Below, one piece after another: positions 25,721-35,764 of a stretch of DNA of 64,000 nucleotides. Within the stretch, counting starts at the first letter, position 1, and each line of letters starts with the position of its first letter. The stretch is from CAIVPM01 sp049242885 (lineage in GTDB: Bacteria; Bacteroidota; Bacteroidia; Chitinophagales; Chitinophagaceae): the NCBI GenBank assembly GCA_049242885.1, contig JBMLOQ010000130.1, positions 7,906-71,905 of the forward strand, written 5' to 3'. Both the position numbers and the translations under genes were made by a program. The notes under the pieces are model-generated. The model was not told where the DNA came from. It saw only the letters and a list, made by a program, of their open reading frames with translations, and made no database searches.

Positions 25721-28700
25721 ATGAGACTTAAGAGTTTGGAAATGAAAGGTTTTAAAAGTTTTGCCGATAAAACTATTGTAAGTTTTGATGAAGGCATTAC
25801 TGGCATCATTGGCCCTAATGGATGTGGTAAAAGCAATATTGTTGATAGCATAAGATGGGTTATTGGTGAGCAAAAAATTAGTCAACTCCGTAGCGAAAAC
25901 CAAGCAGCTTTGGTTTTTAATGGTAGCAAAAACAGAAGTGCAAGTGGCCTAGCAGAGGTGAGTTTAACTTTTGAAAATACCAAAAATTTATTGCCAACAG
26001 AGTTTTCAACCATAACAGTTACTCGAAGATTTTACAAAAATGGTGAAAGTGAATATCGCCTAAACGATGTTCAATGCAGATTAAAAGACATTCATAACCT
26101 ATTCCTTGACACTGGAGTAAGTACAGATAGTTATGCCATTATTGAGCTTGGAATGGTTGACGATATTATTAGAGATAAAGAAAATTCTCGTCGCCGAATG
26201 TTAGAACAAGCTGCTGGAATTACCATTTATAAAACCCGCAAAAAAGAAGCTAAAAATAAATTAGATGCTACTGAACAAGATTTAGCTCGTATCGAAGATT
26301 TATTATTCGAGATAAATAATCAGCTAAAAACCTTAGAAAATCAAGCTAAAAAAGCAGAGAAATATTATGAACTTAAAAAAGAATATAAAGAAATTGCAGT
26401 AGAATTAGCCAAAGCTAGCTTACAAGGGTTTAATATTACTTACAAAGATTTACAAGAACAACAAGAAAGTCAAACCAATATTCGTGTGCAATTAGAAGCT
26501 TCAATTGCAACCGAAGAGGCTGCTTTAGAAGCCGATAAAGTAGGGTTTATAGAAAAAGAAAAAGCCCTACAAAGCATGCAACAAGGCTTTAACGAATTAG
26601 TACAAACATTAAGAACCAAAGAAAATGAGAAAAATCTTGCTACACAAAAACTTCAATACTTAAAAGAAAAAGAAGAAAGCATTAAAGATTTTTTGGCTAA
26701 AGCCGAAGGCCAACTTCAAGGAATTAATGATGGAATTGAACTTAGTCAAACCCAAATATCTGAGGAAGAAACACGCCTTCAAACCACTCAACAAGAAGTA
26801 GAAGCTGCAAGAACAAAAGCTGATGAGGCTCGTAAAATTGTAGATGAAAAAAGAGGATTGTTAGATAGCAACAGAATGGGTTATCAAGCCATTCAACGTC
26901 AACAATTTGATGCAGAAAAAACTGTGGCTATTGCGGATACTTCTATACAAAATTTACAAAGAAGTGTATATCAACTTACACAAGAAAACACTCAAAGAGA
27001 ACAACAATTACAACAATTGCAAGCAGAATTGCAACAAAAAGAAAATCAACTAACCGAAAAGAAAACTGATTTAGAACAATTACAAGAGCATCAAAACAAA
27101 ACCAAAGAACAAATTTTTGAAACTCAGGCAAGCCTAGAAGTTTTAAGAAACAAGTTGAACGATGAAAATAGAACTTTAGATGCTAAACGCAACGAATACA
27201 ACCTACTTAAAAGTATGGTTGATAAAATGGAAGGCTATCCTGAAAGTGTAAAATTTTTACACAATAATGATGGCTGGAACTCTAAAAGCCCAATTCTTAG
27301 CGATATTATTTATGTAAAACCAGAGTTTAGAGCTGCAGTTGAAAATGTATTAGAACCTTACCTAAACTATTATGTTGTAAACAACTTACAAGAAGGTTTG
27401 CAAGCTGTAAACTTACTTAGCAATCACAAAAAAGGTAAGGCTAACTTTTTTATAAAAGATTTAGTAAGTGAAAGGTCAACAAACTATAACCAACCTGCCA
27501 ATACCATTAAAGCCTTGGATGTTATTGAGGTGGATGATGCTTATAAATCTTTAGCAAATCATTTACTAGGCAATGTATTTATTGCCGAAAACGACGATGC
27601 ACTCGAAAATAGTAATGATGCTGTAGTACTCGAAAAAACAGGTAAATATGTTAAAGGCACTTATACTTTAACTGGTGGAAGTGTTGGTTTGTTTGAAGGT
27701 AAAAAAATAGGTAGAGCTAAAAATTTAGAAAAGCTACACGAAGAAATTGTAGCTCAAGAAGTTGTTGTAAATGAGTTAAAAGCAAATATTCAAGCAAAAC
27801 ACAACGAAGTAATTGGGTACAATGAGCAGCTTAAAGAAAATGTAATTAAGCAAACCGAGCAAGAGATTAATCAACTAATTAATACCGTATTTAGTACAAA
27901 AAATAGAATCGAAAACATCCAATCTACTTATAATAGTACAGTAGAAAAAATTGAAGATAATCAAGAAAGACTTCATACCGAAAATGACAATATTGCCAAT
28001 ACAAGAACTTTATTGCTTGAGTTAAATACTAGCATTGCAGAGGCCTTAAGTAACATGAAAGTTATTGAGGATGATTACAAAAATGCCGAACAACTATATA
28101 GCAACGAATCGTTTACATTCAATCAAAAAAATATTGAACTTACTAAGCAACAAAGCAAAATTGCTGCTTTAAAACAGGAGTTACAATTTAAACAACAACA
28201 ATTACATAATCTTACAGCACAAGTTGAGCAAAACAATACACAATTAAAAGATAGTGTAGAAACTATTGCACAAAACGAATTTTTATTGCAAAGTGCACAA
28301 GATGGTTTGGTAGATTTACTACGTAATAAAGAAGCAGAAGAAAAGAAGCTAAACGAAGCCGACCAAGCCTATTATCTTTTACGCAATGTGTTGCAAGAAA
28401 AAGAAACAGTGCTTCGCCAACAAGTAAAACAAAAAGAAATTTGTGAGCATAGCTTAGCCGAAATAAAAGACAAATTAAACGAACTTAAACTGCAATTGGC
28501 TGGTATGAAAGAGCGATTGTATGTTGAGTTTAAAATTAATATTGATGATGTGTTAGACGAAGCTAGAAACACAGAAAGCACATTAGAAGATTTAATTGCT
28601 ACCAGTGATAGAATGAAAAAGCGTATGGAAAACATGGGCGAAATAAACCCTACAGCCATAGAAGCTTTTACTGAAATGAAAAAAAGGTATGAGTTTATCT

Positions 28701-29239
28701 TGGAGCAAAAAAACGACCTTGTAACAGCAAAAGATAGCTTACTACAAACCATTCAAGAAGTAGAAGCCACTGCCAACCAACAGTTTTTAGATACGTACAA
28801 TAAAGTAAGAGAAAATTTCCAAAAAGTATTTAAAGCCTTATTTACTGAGGAAGATACTGCTGATATGGTTTTAATGAATCCTGAAAACCTAGCAGAAACG
28901 GGGATAGAAATTATTGCAAAACCAAAAGGCAAACGCCCAGCAAGTATTCAACAACTAAGTGGTGGAGAAAAAACACTTACCGCTACTGCCCTACTCTTTG
29001 CTATTTACTTAATTAAACCAGCACCATTCTGTATTTTAGATGAGGTTGACGCTCCTTTAGATGATGCCAATGTGGGTAAATTTACCAACATGATTAAGCA
29101 ATTTAGCGAAAACTCTCAATTCATTATTGTAACCCACAACAAGCAAACTATGGGTGCTGTTGATGTAATTTATGGGGTAACTATGCAAGAACCTGGAGTA
29201 AGTAAATTAGTGCCAGTAGATTTTAGGAATTTGAATTAA
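25721..29239 (+). CDS. smc: Chromosome segregation protein SMC
   Basis: This is a 1172-residue condensin ATPase. The N-terminal head carries Walker A GPNGCGKS (residues 31-38) and the start MRLKSLEMKGFKSFADKT. Long Gln/Glu/Lys-rich coiled coils flank a hinge at roughly 504-650 (GYPESVKFLHNNDGW, VENVLEPYLNYYVV, and a GGSVGLFEGKKIGR end). The C-terminal head has the signature LSGGEKTLTA (near 1078) and Walker B FCILDEVDAPLDDAN (near 1103). It organises and helps segregate the nucleoid, normally with ScpA and ScpB, which are not in the window. The length is normal and it is monocistronic. Confidence 0.97.
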   Translation: MRLKSLEMKGFKSFADKTIVSFDEGITGIIGPNGCGKSNIVDSIRWVIGEQKISQLRSENQAALVFNGSKNRSASGLAEVSLTFENTKNLLPTEFSTITVTRRFYKNGESEYRLNDVQCRLKDIHNLFLDTGVSTDSYAIIELGMVDDIIRDKENSRRRMLEQAAGITIYKTRKKEAKNKLDATEQDLARIEDLLFEINNQLKTLENQAKKAEKYYELKKEYKEIAVELAKASLQGFNITYKDLQEQQESQTNIRVQLEASIATEEAALEADKVGFIEKEKALQSMQQGFNELVQTLRTKENEKNLATQKLQYLKEKEESIKDFLAKAEGQLQGINDGIELSQTQISEEETRLQTTQQEVEAARTKADEARKIVDEKRGLLDSNRMGYQAIQRQQFDAEKTVAIADTSIQNLQRSVYQLTQENTQREQQLQQLQAELQQKENQLTEKKTDLEQLQEHQNKTKEQIFETQASLEVLRNKLNDENRTLDAKRNEYNLLKSMVDKMEGYPESVKFLHNNDGWNSKSPILSDIIYVKPEFRAAVENVLEPYLNYYVVNNLQEGLQAVNLLSNHKKGKANFFIKDLVSERSTNYNQPANTIKALDVIEVDDAYKSLANHLLGNVFIAENDDALENSNDAVVLEKTGKYVKGTYTLTGGSVGLFEGKKIGRAKNLEKLHEEIVAQEVVVNELKANIQAKHNEVIGYNEQLKENVIKQTEQEINQLINTVFSTKNRIENIQSTYNSTVEKIEDNQERLHTENDNIANTRTLLLELNTSIAEALSNMKVIEDDYKNAEQLYSNESFTFNQKNIELTKQQSKIAALKQELQFKQQQLHNLTAQVEQNNTQLKDSVETIAQNEFLLQSAQDGLVDLLRNKEAEEKKLNEADQAYYLLRNVLQEKETVLRQQVKQKEICEHSLAEIKDKLNELKLQLAGMKERLYVEFKINIDDVLDEARNTESTLEDLIATSDRMKKRMENMGEINPTAIEAFTEMKKRYEFILEQKNDLVTAKDSLLQTIQEVEATANQQFLDTYNKVRENFQKVFKALFTEEDTADMVLMNPENLAETGIEIIAKPKGKRPASIQQLSGGEKTLTATALLFAIYLIKPAPFCILDEVDAPLDDANVGKFTNMIKQFSENSQFIIVTHNKQTMGAVDVIYGVTMQEPGVSKLVPVDFRNLN

Positions 29240-29273
29240 AAGAGTATTCCAATAAATGTGCAAATCATTTTAT

Positions 29274-29306
29274 GAGATTGTCTCGGACTTTTGAGACAAT
29301 CTCTTT
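29274..29306 (+). terminator. Intrinsic terminator after smc
   Basis: GAGATTGTCTC (29274-29284) and GAGACAATCTC (29293-29303) form a perfect 11-bp stem with an 8-nt loop, followed by TTTACTTTTT. Confidence 0.88.
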
Positions 29307-29362
29307 ACTTTTTAATAACTTACAAAGTTTATGTAATAGTGCTTAGCTTACTTAAAGTTGGC

Positions 29363-31624
29363 TTATTTCATCCTCCATCTAAAACCAATATAAACTTCTC
29401 TACCTCTTGTAGGGCCCCAAACACTTGAAGTGTCAAAGTAATCGTCAAAAGGATTTTGCCAATTTACTATGGGTTTTAGCTGTCTAAAATCAAATAAATT
29501 TTCGCATCCTACATAAATTTCTAATTCATTTACTTTATGAGTTATTTGGGCATTTACAACTGTATATGATTTTGAGAAAGATGGAGCTCTAAAAGCTGTT
29601 GGACTATTACTCGTATTTGGTAATCTTTGAGTGCCAACCCAATGAATATTGGCATCTACAAACCATTTATCATTAGTTGGTCTATAAGAAAACTCCCACA
29701 TTACTCTATCACTTGGGTTAAATGGCAAAACATTCTTCATGTTATTTTCAACTCTAAATACATCTAAATTACTATAGCCAATTTTTGATTCTACAATTTT
29801 ATTATAACGAATACTAGCTTCTATTTGAAACGAATTAGAAGTAGAATTTCCTGTAAAATTTCTAATAAAAGCTTTTTTAGCATCTCTATCATAATCGGGA
29901 AAAAACTGATTTTGAAATTGAGTTTGAAAATAATCGGCACTTATATTTAAGTCAAAATTATTACCTGTAATTTTATGTGTATAGTTTATACCCCAATTAA
30001 AAGCTTGCTCTGGCTTAATTGTTTCTTCAAAAATCACATCCCTAGAACTAGCTAGCAAGTTTATGTTTTCGCTAAATAAATTTACTTGCCTCCAACCTGT
30101 GCCTACACTTGCTCTTAAAGTTCCATTTTTGCCAACATTAATTTTCAGCAAACTTCTAGGCGTTAAATAAGTTCCATATTGTTGATGCTTATCTAATCTT
30201 ACGCCTACAATCCACACTATTTTATCGTTATTAAACTTTGTTGTGTTTTCTGCAAACACACCTGGCACATTTAATTTTGTTGTGTATTTTCCATCATAAG
30301 TTCGCATTAAACTATTGTTTGTAAAAGCAATTTCTTCATTCAAAATTTGGTGCCTGTAACTTATTCCATATTTTAAGTTTGATTGATTTTGCCAATTAAA
30401 TTCGTGTTGTAAATTAAAATAACTATTTACTTGATTGGCATTATATTTTAATGTTCCAAAATAACTTTCTTGATTTTGCTGATGGGTTGATGCTATTAAA
30501 ACAATAGCATGTTTATCGTTAAATTTATAACCTGTTTTAGTGTAAAGTTCTGGCTGTACATAGTTTACAGTTTGCCCATAACTAAGGGTTGTTCCTTTTT
30601 GGGTAGCAACATCAAAATTTATTTGTCCGCCTACACGTTGCTCATTTACAATACGCAAACCAATATTTGTAAAAAAACCCACGGTTGTTTCGCTTCCATA
30701 TTTCCATTTATTATAAAGGCTGTATCTTGTAAGTTTTGGCAAGTCTAAAAAATTATCACCATCTCTATCAGTAGTTTGTGCTGGTTGTACTACATGAGCT
30801 GCTAACAACATGTTCCATTTTTTTGTTGCACCTACATTGTTTGCATAATTTACGTTAAAGTGTTTTTCTAAAAAACTATTCATATACATATTTATAAATA
30901 GTTTATCGGTTTTTTCGGGCGATTTTGGAATTACATTTATTTGCCCACTAATACTTTCGAAGCCTTGTAATACAGAATTAGTTCCTTTTACAACATAAAT
31001 ATTATCTACCAAACTTCCTTGAATATTGCTAATGCCATAGGTTTGAGTAAGCCCTTGCATTAAAGGCATACCATCAAAAAGTAATTGATTATAAATTCCT
31101 GAAAGTCCTAAAATTCTCAATTCTTTTGTATTGGTAACTACATTTGTAGTTTGAGGTTGAACAGTTATTTGTGTTTCAAAGCAGCCCGCTAAATCACAAC
31201 ATGCCGATTTGGTTAATTCTTTCTGAGTAATAACTTCTGTTTTTATAGGATTAGTTGAGGATATAAAGGAAAACTTATTGCCTGTAGAAACCAATACTTC
31301 TTTAAGGTTTGCAATTTCTTCTTCCATTAAAGTAATAGATACATAAGTTTCATTTTTTATCAAAATGGTATCTGCTTTAAAACCTATATGCGAAACTATT
31401 AGTTTTTTTAAAGTATCAGCAATTAAAGGTATTTCAAACACCCCATTAGCATTACTTATTGTGCCACTATCACTATTATGCCATTTAATACTAGCTTGTG
31501 CCAAAACTTTTTTTGAGCTTTGGGTTTTAGAAAATATTTTACCTCGTAATTGTTGTGCTTGTACTGCAAAAAACAAAAAACAAAAAATTAGTACAGCTAA
31601 ATATTTAAGTTTAATTGAGTTCAC
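29363..31624 (-). CDS. TonB-dependent receptor, probably for metal uptake
   Basis: This 753-residue outer-membrane receptor has a signal peptide (ending VQAQ), a carboxypeptidase-regulatory-like domain (about 25-105), a plug (about 125-235, LRILGLSGIYNQLLFDGMPL, IYVVKGTNSVLQG) and a 22-strand-type barrel ending GREVYIGFRWRMK. The plug begins with an unusual cysteine cluster C142-C143-DLAG-C148. Together with the coupled HMA-like gene, this suggests a metal such as copper, which is an inference. The start is GTG at 31622-31624, overlapping the TAG stop of the HMA gene. No SusD partner is present. Confidence 0.9.
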   Translation of the reverse strand: MNSIKLKYLAVLIFCFLFFAVQAQQLRGKIFSKTQSSKKVLAQASIKWHNSDSGTISNANGVFEIPLIADTLKKLIVSHIGFKADTILIKNETYVSITLMEEEIANLKEVLVSTGNKFSFISSTNPIKTEVITQKELTKSACCDLAGCFETQITVQPQTTNVVTNTKELRILGLSGIYNQLLFDGMPLMQGLTQTYGISNIQGSLVDNIYVVKGTNSVLQGFESISGQINVIPKSPEKTDKLFINMYMNSFLEKHFNVNYANNVGATKKWNMLLAAHVVQPAQTTDRDGDNFLDLPKLTRYSLYNKWKYGSETTVGFFTNIGLRIVNEQRVGGQINFDVATQKGTTLSYGQTVNYVQPELYTKTGYKFNDKHAIVLIASTHQQNQESYFGTLKYNANQVNSYFNLQHEFNWQNQSNLKYGISYRHQILNEEIAFTNNSLMRTYDGKYTTKLNVPGVFAENTTKFNNDKIVWIVGVRLDKHQQYGTYLTPRSLLKINVGKNGTLRASVGTGWRQVNLFSENINLLASSRDVIFEETIKPEQAFNWGINYTHKITGNNFDLNISADYFQTQFQNQFFPDYDRDAKKAFIRNFTGNSTSNSFQIEASIRYNKIVESKIGYSNLDVFRVENNMKNVLPFNPSDRVMWEFSYRPTNDKWFVDANIHWVGTQRLPNTSNSPTAFRAPSFSKSYTVVNAQITHKVNELEIYVGCENLFDFRQLKPIVNWQNPFDDYFDTSSVWGPTRGREVYIGFRWRMK

Positions 31625-31974
31625 TAATTATTTTTTATAGCAATGTTTTTTACTTTGTAAGGAAATACTTTAGCATTTGAGCAACTGGGTATTTTCTCAA
31701 TAATTGCTTTAAACTGTGTTTCTTTTAAAACACTTGTATGATAAATTATAGTAAAATTTGATGACCCATTTTTTAAACTCGTAAATAATACGTCATCAAT
31801 ACCTTCTTTATTAATTAATAGTTCTTTTATTTCGGGCATGTCGCCTTCACAATGAATGCCAGAAACCTTAACTATAGCAGTTTTTACACTATCAACAGTT
31901 GCTTGTGCTTTTAATGTACTAGTTTTAAATACTATAAAACTAAAAATAAAAATGGCTTTTACAATTTTTTTCAT
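31624..31974 (-). CDS. Secreted HMA-like (heavy-metal-associated) protein
   Basis: This 116-residue protein begins at the ATG at 31972-31974 (a TTG three codons upstream is less likely). A signal peptide (ending LKAQ) precedes a ferredoxin-like HMA domain (about 33-105). The metal-loop position reads GIHCEGD, so only C42 of the usual MxCxxC pair is kept. Another cysteine is near residue 96 (PSCSNA). It may pass a metal to or from the coupled TonB receptor, whose GTG start overlaps this stop codon. The single-Cys loop leaves true metal binding in doubt. Confidence 0.75.
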   Translation of the reverse strand: MKKIVKAIFIFSFIVFKTSTLKAQATVDSVKTAIVKVSGIHCEGDMPEIKELLINKEGIDDVLFTSLKNGSSNFTIIYHTSVLKETQFKAIIEKIPSCSNAKVFPYKVKNIAIKNN

Positions 31975-32179
31975 GACATTCAAATAGGGTTAATTAATGC
32001 TGTAACCTAACAGATTAATTTACCATTTTAAAATGCAAATTTAAGATGTAATTACATCTAAGACTCAAGAAAGATGACTACGTGATTTTCCATTAAACTA
32101 ACTCAAACGAAGTATTAATTAGCAGCGTATCTATGAATTGTAGATTAAAATGTTTAATTAAGAATTCCATCCCATCACT

Positions 32180-32187
32180 TACCTTTG
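32180..32187 (+). promoter_or_regulatory. -7 promoter element (TAccTTTG) before alanine dehydrogenase
   Basis: The match to TAnnTTTG is exact and lies 24 nt before the ATG, giving a leader of about 20 nt. A -33 TTTG at standard spacing is not clear. Confidence 0.5.
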
Positions 32188-32211
32188 AAATAATAAAAAA
32201 ATAACTACTGC

Positions 32212-33426
32212 ATGTCTTCTACCATACCTGTAATTACAACATCTTTTAACTACGAACCTTTAGAAGAAAAACTAGATATTAAACCCAAAGGTGCAAAGTT
32301 GCATATTGGTATTCCTAAAGAAACTGCTTTTCAAGAAAACCGTGTTGGGCTTACGCCAGATGCTGTGGGTGTTTTAACTAGTAATGGGCATAGTGTTACT
32401 GTGGAGCATCATGCAGGCGAAGCTAGTCATTACAGCAATAAAGATTATACAGAGGCTGGTGCTTCTATTGCTTACAATCACGAAGATGTTTTTAAAGCTC
32501 CCATATTAGTAAAAAGTGCCCCAATTGTTGAGGACGATTTACCTCTTTTACAATTAAACCAAACCATCATCTCTCCTATTCATTATAGTGCTTTACAACA
32601 AAATGTGGTTCAAAAAATGATGGAGAAAAAAATTACTGCTCTAAGTTTTGAAAACCTTAAAGACGATAGTGGCACTTATCCTATTGTACGTAGCATGAGT
32701 GAAATTGCTGGTAGTGCTGTAATGCTAATTGCAGGGCAATACCTTAGTAGTTTTAATAATGGCAAAGGGGTATTACTGGGTGGCATAAGTGGCATTCCTC
32801 CTACAAAAGTGGTTATTATTGGGGCAGGTATTGTGGGTGAATTTGCTACAAGAAATGCTTTAGCCTTAGGTGCAAGTGTTAAAGTATTCGACAACAATGT
32901 AAGCAGATTAAAACAATTGCAAAACAATTTAGGTCAACGTGTATGGACAAGTGTTTTAGAGCCTAGAATTTTGAGTAAACAATTAAAAACTTGTGAAGTA
33001 GCTGTTGGTGCCATGAGCAATGAATTTGGTAGAGCACCAGTAGTAGTTTCTGAAGAAATGGTTGCTTCTATGAGGCCAGGAAGTATTATTATTGATGTGG
33101 CTATTGATAGAGGTGGATGTTTTGAAACTAGTGAACTTACCAGCCACCAAAAACCTACTTTTATTAAACACGATGTTATACACTATGGTGTACCTAATAT
33201 TCCAAGTGGATTTGCCCGTACTGCTAGCCAAGCTATAAGTAACGTATTAATGCCGTTACTTTTAAACATTAGCGAAGAAGGTGGTATTGAGGAAATAGTA
33301 TGGCACAATTTTAATGTACGTGAGGGAATTTATTTATTTAAAGGCTCACTTACAGATTTGTACATGAGCCAAAAATTTGATCTTAAATTCACCGACCTTA
33401 ACTTGTTAATTGCTGGCAGAAGGTAG
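32212..33426 (+). CDS. ald: Alanine dehydrogenase
   Basis: This 404-residue enzyme should interconvert L-alanine and pyruvate with NAD. It shows IGIPKETAFQENRVGLTPDAV, the catalytic-region histidine in SPIHYSAL (H124), SFENLKDDSGTYPIVRSMSEIAGS, and the Rossmann motif VVIIGAGIVGEFATRNAL (about 200-220). GSIIIDVAIDRGGCFETS and HYGVPNIPSGFARTASQAISNVLMP complete the signature. The N-terminus is about 30 residues longer than classical Ald, as in other Bacteroidota proteins. It is convergent with the GH16 gene across only 39 nt. Confidence 0.94.
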   Translation: MSSTIPVITTSFNYEPLEEKLDIKPKGAKLHIGIPKETAFQENRVGLTPDAVGVLTSNGHSVTVEHHAGEASHYSNKDYTEAGASIAYNHEDVFKAPILVKSAPIVEDDLPLLQLNQTIISPIHYSALQQNVVQKMMEKKITALSFENLKDDSGTYPIVRSMSEIAGSAVMLIAGQYLSSFNNGKGVLLGGISGIPPTKVVIIGAGIVGEFATRNALALGASVKVFDNNVSRLKQLQNNLGQRVWTSVLEPRILSKQLKTCEVAVGAMSNEFGRAPVVVSEEMVASMRPGSIIIDVAIDRGGCFETSELTSHQKPTFIKHDVIHYGVPNIPSGFARTASQAISNVLMPLLLNISEEGGIEEIVWHNFNVREGIYLFKGSLTDLYMSQKFDLKFTDLNLLIAGRR

Positions 33427-33465
33427 TTATCTATTTCATTCTACCCATTCCCAGAATTATTATAG

Positions 33466-35352
33466 TTATTCTTTAACTAATTTATGTACAACCCCATTTG
33501 ATGTTTTTAATACATAAATTCCTGGAGAAAAGTGGCTAATGTTTAAACTAAAATTAGATTGGGTTACTTTGTTTTGTTGCATAATGCTTCCCTTTACGTC
33601 GCTAATGGTATAGTTTTCGCCAACAGCTAACCCTTTAATGGTAATTAACGATTTTGTTGGATTAGGATAAACTTCTACTCCCCCACTTGCATTACTAAAA
33701 GATAGTTGCCTCACTTCGCTATAACTTTTACTTCCATCTTTATCAATACTTTGCAATTGATAGTAATATTTATTTTGGTTAGTAGTGGATGGCAATTCAT
33801 CGTAATAAGTGTAGCTATTAATTGTGTTATTTTTTGCAGCAATTTTTGCAATGGTAGAAAAATCTCTTCCGTTTGTACTTCTTGTTAAATTAAAGTAAGC
33901 AACATTAACTTCGTTTGCAGTTACCCATTTATTTTCAACTGTTTTACTGCTATTTAATGCTATGTTATAATGTGTGAAGTTTAAAGGAAGTGGTGGGTTT
34001 GCTTGGTACACTCTTACATAATCAATTTCCATTGCCGATTGTGCAAAACCACTCGTTACTCTAGGTTCAATAGCTACATTCAAAAGCAAAAATTGCTCAG
34101 CATCAAACGGCCAAGTATATTGGTTTTTTACCGCAGGACTATAGCTAAAATGATTAATACCATCTACACTAAACGTAATTCGTTGAGCATCCCAATCAAC
34201 AGTATATACATGAAACTCACTTGAAACAGTTGTTTTAGTTTGTGCATTGGTTACATATTGCCCAGCATTTAAATTCCCATTTACAGGAAAATGTATAGCA
34301 CTTGAAACTACATTTTGATTACTGCCCCAATGTTCCATAATATCAATTTCACCACAAGCTGGCCAATTTGTAGTGCCATGTGTTGGTTGCCAAAATGCTC
34401 CAGGCTCGTTAATATTTTTTCCAAGCATCCATATAGCAGGCCATGTACCAGCTCCAGTTGGTAATTTAGCACGAACTTCTACACGTCCGTATTTAAAAGC
34501 AAACTTTGAATTTAATCTTGCAGATGTAAATTGCTTTGTATGCCCTTGACTGTTAAGAACTTCTCTTTTGGCTACAATATTAAGTATGCCATTAGAACGA
34601 AAAGAATTAGTTAAACTATTAGTATAATGCTGTAATTCTCCATTATACCAACTACTTCCATTTGGCAGTTGAGTTTGATGAAACCAGTTTAAATTATTTA
34701 CAGCACCACTGCCATCAAATTCGTCTGTCCAAACCAAATTGTTAAATGTTGAGTATGAGCCACTGTACAAAAAGTCGTCAATAAAAGCTAGTACATTAGC
34801 ATTGTTGTTTTCGCCATTTACTTGTAATAAAACTCTACTAAAATCCCATCTATTTATAGGATTGCCTGAATTGATATTATAGTTTACATAAGTGTCTGTA
34901 GCAAAATTAAACGTGATAGTTTGCCATTGATTTAATAGAATAGGTTTTACTATTTCACATTGAGTTTCCCAAGGTGCAGCTAAAACCCCATTTTGCAATT
35001 TTAATGAAATTTGATTGGGTTGGCTTCCTGTAATACCACTTGAAGGAACAAATATTTTTAAGGAAAAAACACTACTTGTACTTAAATTAAATGAAGATTT
35101 AGAATCAAACCTAATATTGGCAAACTGCCCTCCAACATCGGCATATCGTAAAACCTTTGAAGAAGTATTTATTCCATTAGATTGAGGATTGTTAAAATTA
35201 GTATCAATAACACAATCATCTCCAATCCATCTAGTTATAGTTTTATTCCCTTCAAAATCGTCTCTTAAAATTAATGATTGTGAAAATAATTTACTAAAGG
35301 AAAAAAGAAAACTAAAAAGTCCGAGGATAGTAATTACTGTATTTTTTTTCAT
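33466..35352 (-). CDS. T9SS-exported GH16 endo-beta-1,3-glucanase-like protein
   Basis: This 628-residue protein has a signal peptide (ending KLFSQ), a jelly-roll CBM-like region (about 27-200), a GH16 catalytic domain (about 210-455) and a linker with FN3/beta-like sequence. The C-terminal type A T9SS sorting domain starts VEVYPNPTKSL and ends KTSNGVVHKLVKE. The GH16 catalytic motif is GEIDIMEHWG with E335 (nucleophile), D337 and E340 (acid/base), the laminarinase spacing. It should cut beta-1,3-glucans outside the cell. It lies 14 kb from the main glucan locus but would act on the same substrate class. Confidence 0.92.
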   Translation of the reverse strand: MKKNTVITILGLFSFLFSFSKLFSQSLILRDDFEGNKTITRWIGDDCVIDTNFNNPQSNGINTSSKVLRYADVGGQFANIRFDSKSSFNLSTSSVFSLKIFVPSSGITGSQPNQISLKLQNGVLAAPWETQCEIVKPILLNQWQTITFNFATDTYVNYNINSGNPINRWDFSRVLLQVNGENNNANVLAFIDDFLYSGSYSTFNNLVWTDEFDGSGAVNNLNWFHQTQLPNGSSWYNGELQHYTNSLTNSFRSNGILNIVAKREVLNSQGHTKQFTSARLNSKFAFKYGRVEVRAKLPTGAGTWPAIWMLGKNINEPGAFWQPTHGTTNWPACGEIDIMEHWGSNQNVVSSAIHFPVNGNLNAGQYVTNAQTKTTVSSEFHVYTVDWDAQRITFSVDGINHFSYSPAVKNQYTWPFDAEQFLLLNVAIEPRVTSGFAQSAMEIDYVRVYQANPPLPLNFTHYNIALNSSKTVENKWVTANEVNVAYFNLTRSTNGRDFSTIAKIAAKNNTINSYTYYDELPSTTNQNKYYYQLQSIDKDGSKSYSEVRQLSFSNASGGVEVYPNPTKSLITIKGLAVGENYTISDVKGSIMQQNKVTQSNFSLNISHFSPGIYVLKTSNGVVHKLVKE

Positions 35353-35764
35353 TTTTCCTATTTTATGGATTTTACTTTTAATTATGGACTTGAATATTTT
35401 ATTCTGAAATAGAAGATTTCACAAACTTATTGAGATTGATCGAATTAATTTACTTTATCTTACTTTATGTTGAGAAAGGCTTCACTTTACAAAGCTTGAA
35501 CACATGGATACCTCTAAAATCACTTTATTTTAATCTCACAAAAAACTACTACACAAAAGCAATTTTGCTAAATATATAAAACTTTTGAAATGGTAAAATG
35601 TTGATACTTAAACAATCCAAATAAATAAAGGAATATAAAAAAACAAGCCCACAATGTTACTTGTGGGCCTATTTAAACAAAATCAAAAAATCATGAAAAC
35701 CAAACACAAATTTATGTAGAAGTTTGACACTACCAAAATCAAACTCTTAAAATTTCATTATAAT
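35353..35764. other. Intergenic region of 412 nt between secY and the GH16 gene
   Basis: The right part holds the terminator of the ribosomal cluster (35637-35668). The rest is AT-rich upstream sequence of the GH16 gene, with a short direct repeat TTACTTTAT. No gene was recognised. The genes that often follow secY (map, infA, rpmJ, rpsM) are not here. Confidence 0.6.
35637..35668 (-). terminator. Intrinsic terminator of the S10-spc-secY cluster
   Basis: On the minus strand GCCCACAA (35668-35661), a 6-nt loop and TTGTGGGC (35654-35647) are followed by TTG and T7. The stem is perfect. It lies about 100 nt after the secY stop. Confidence 0.88.
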
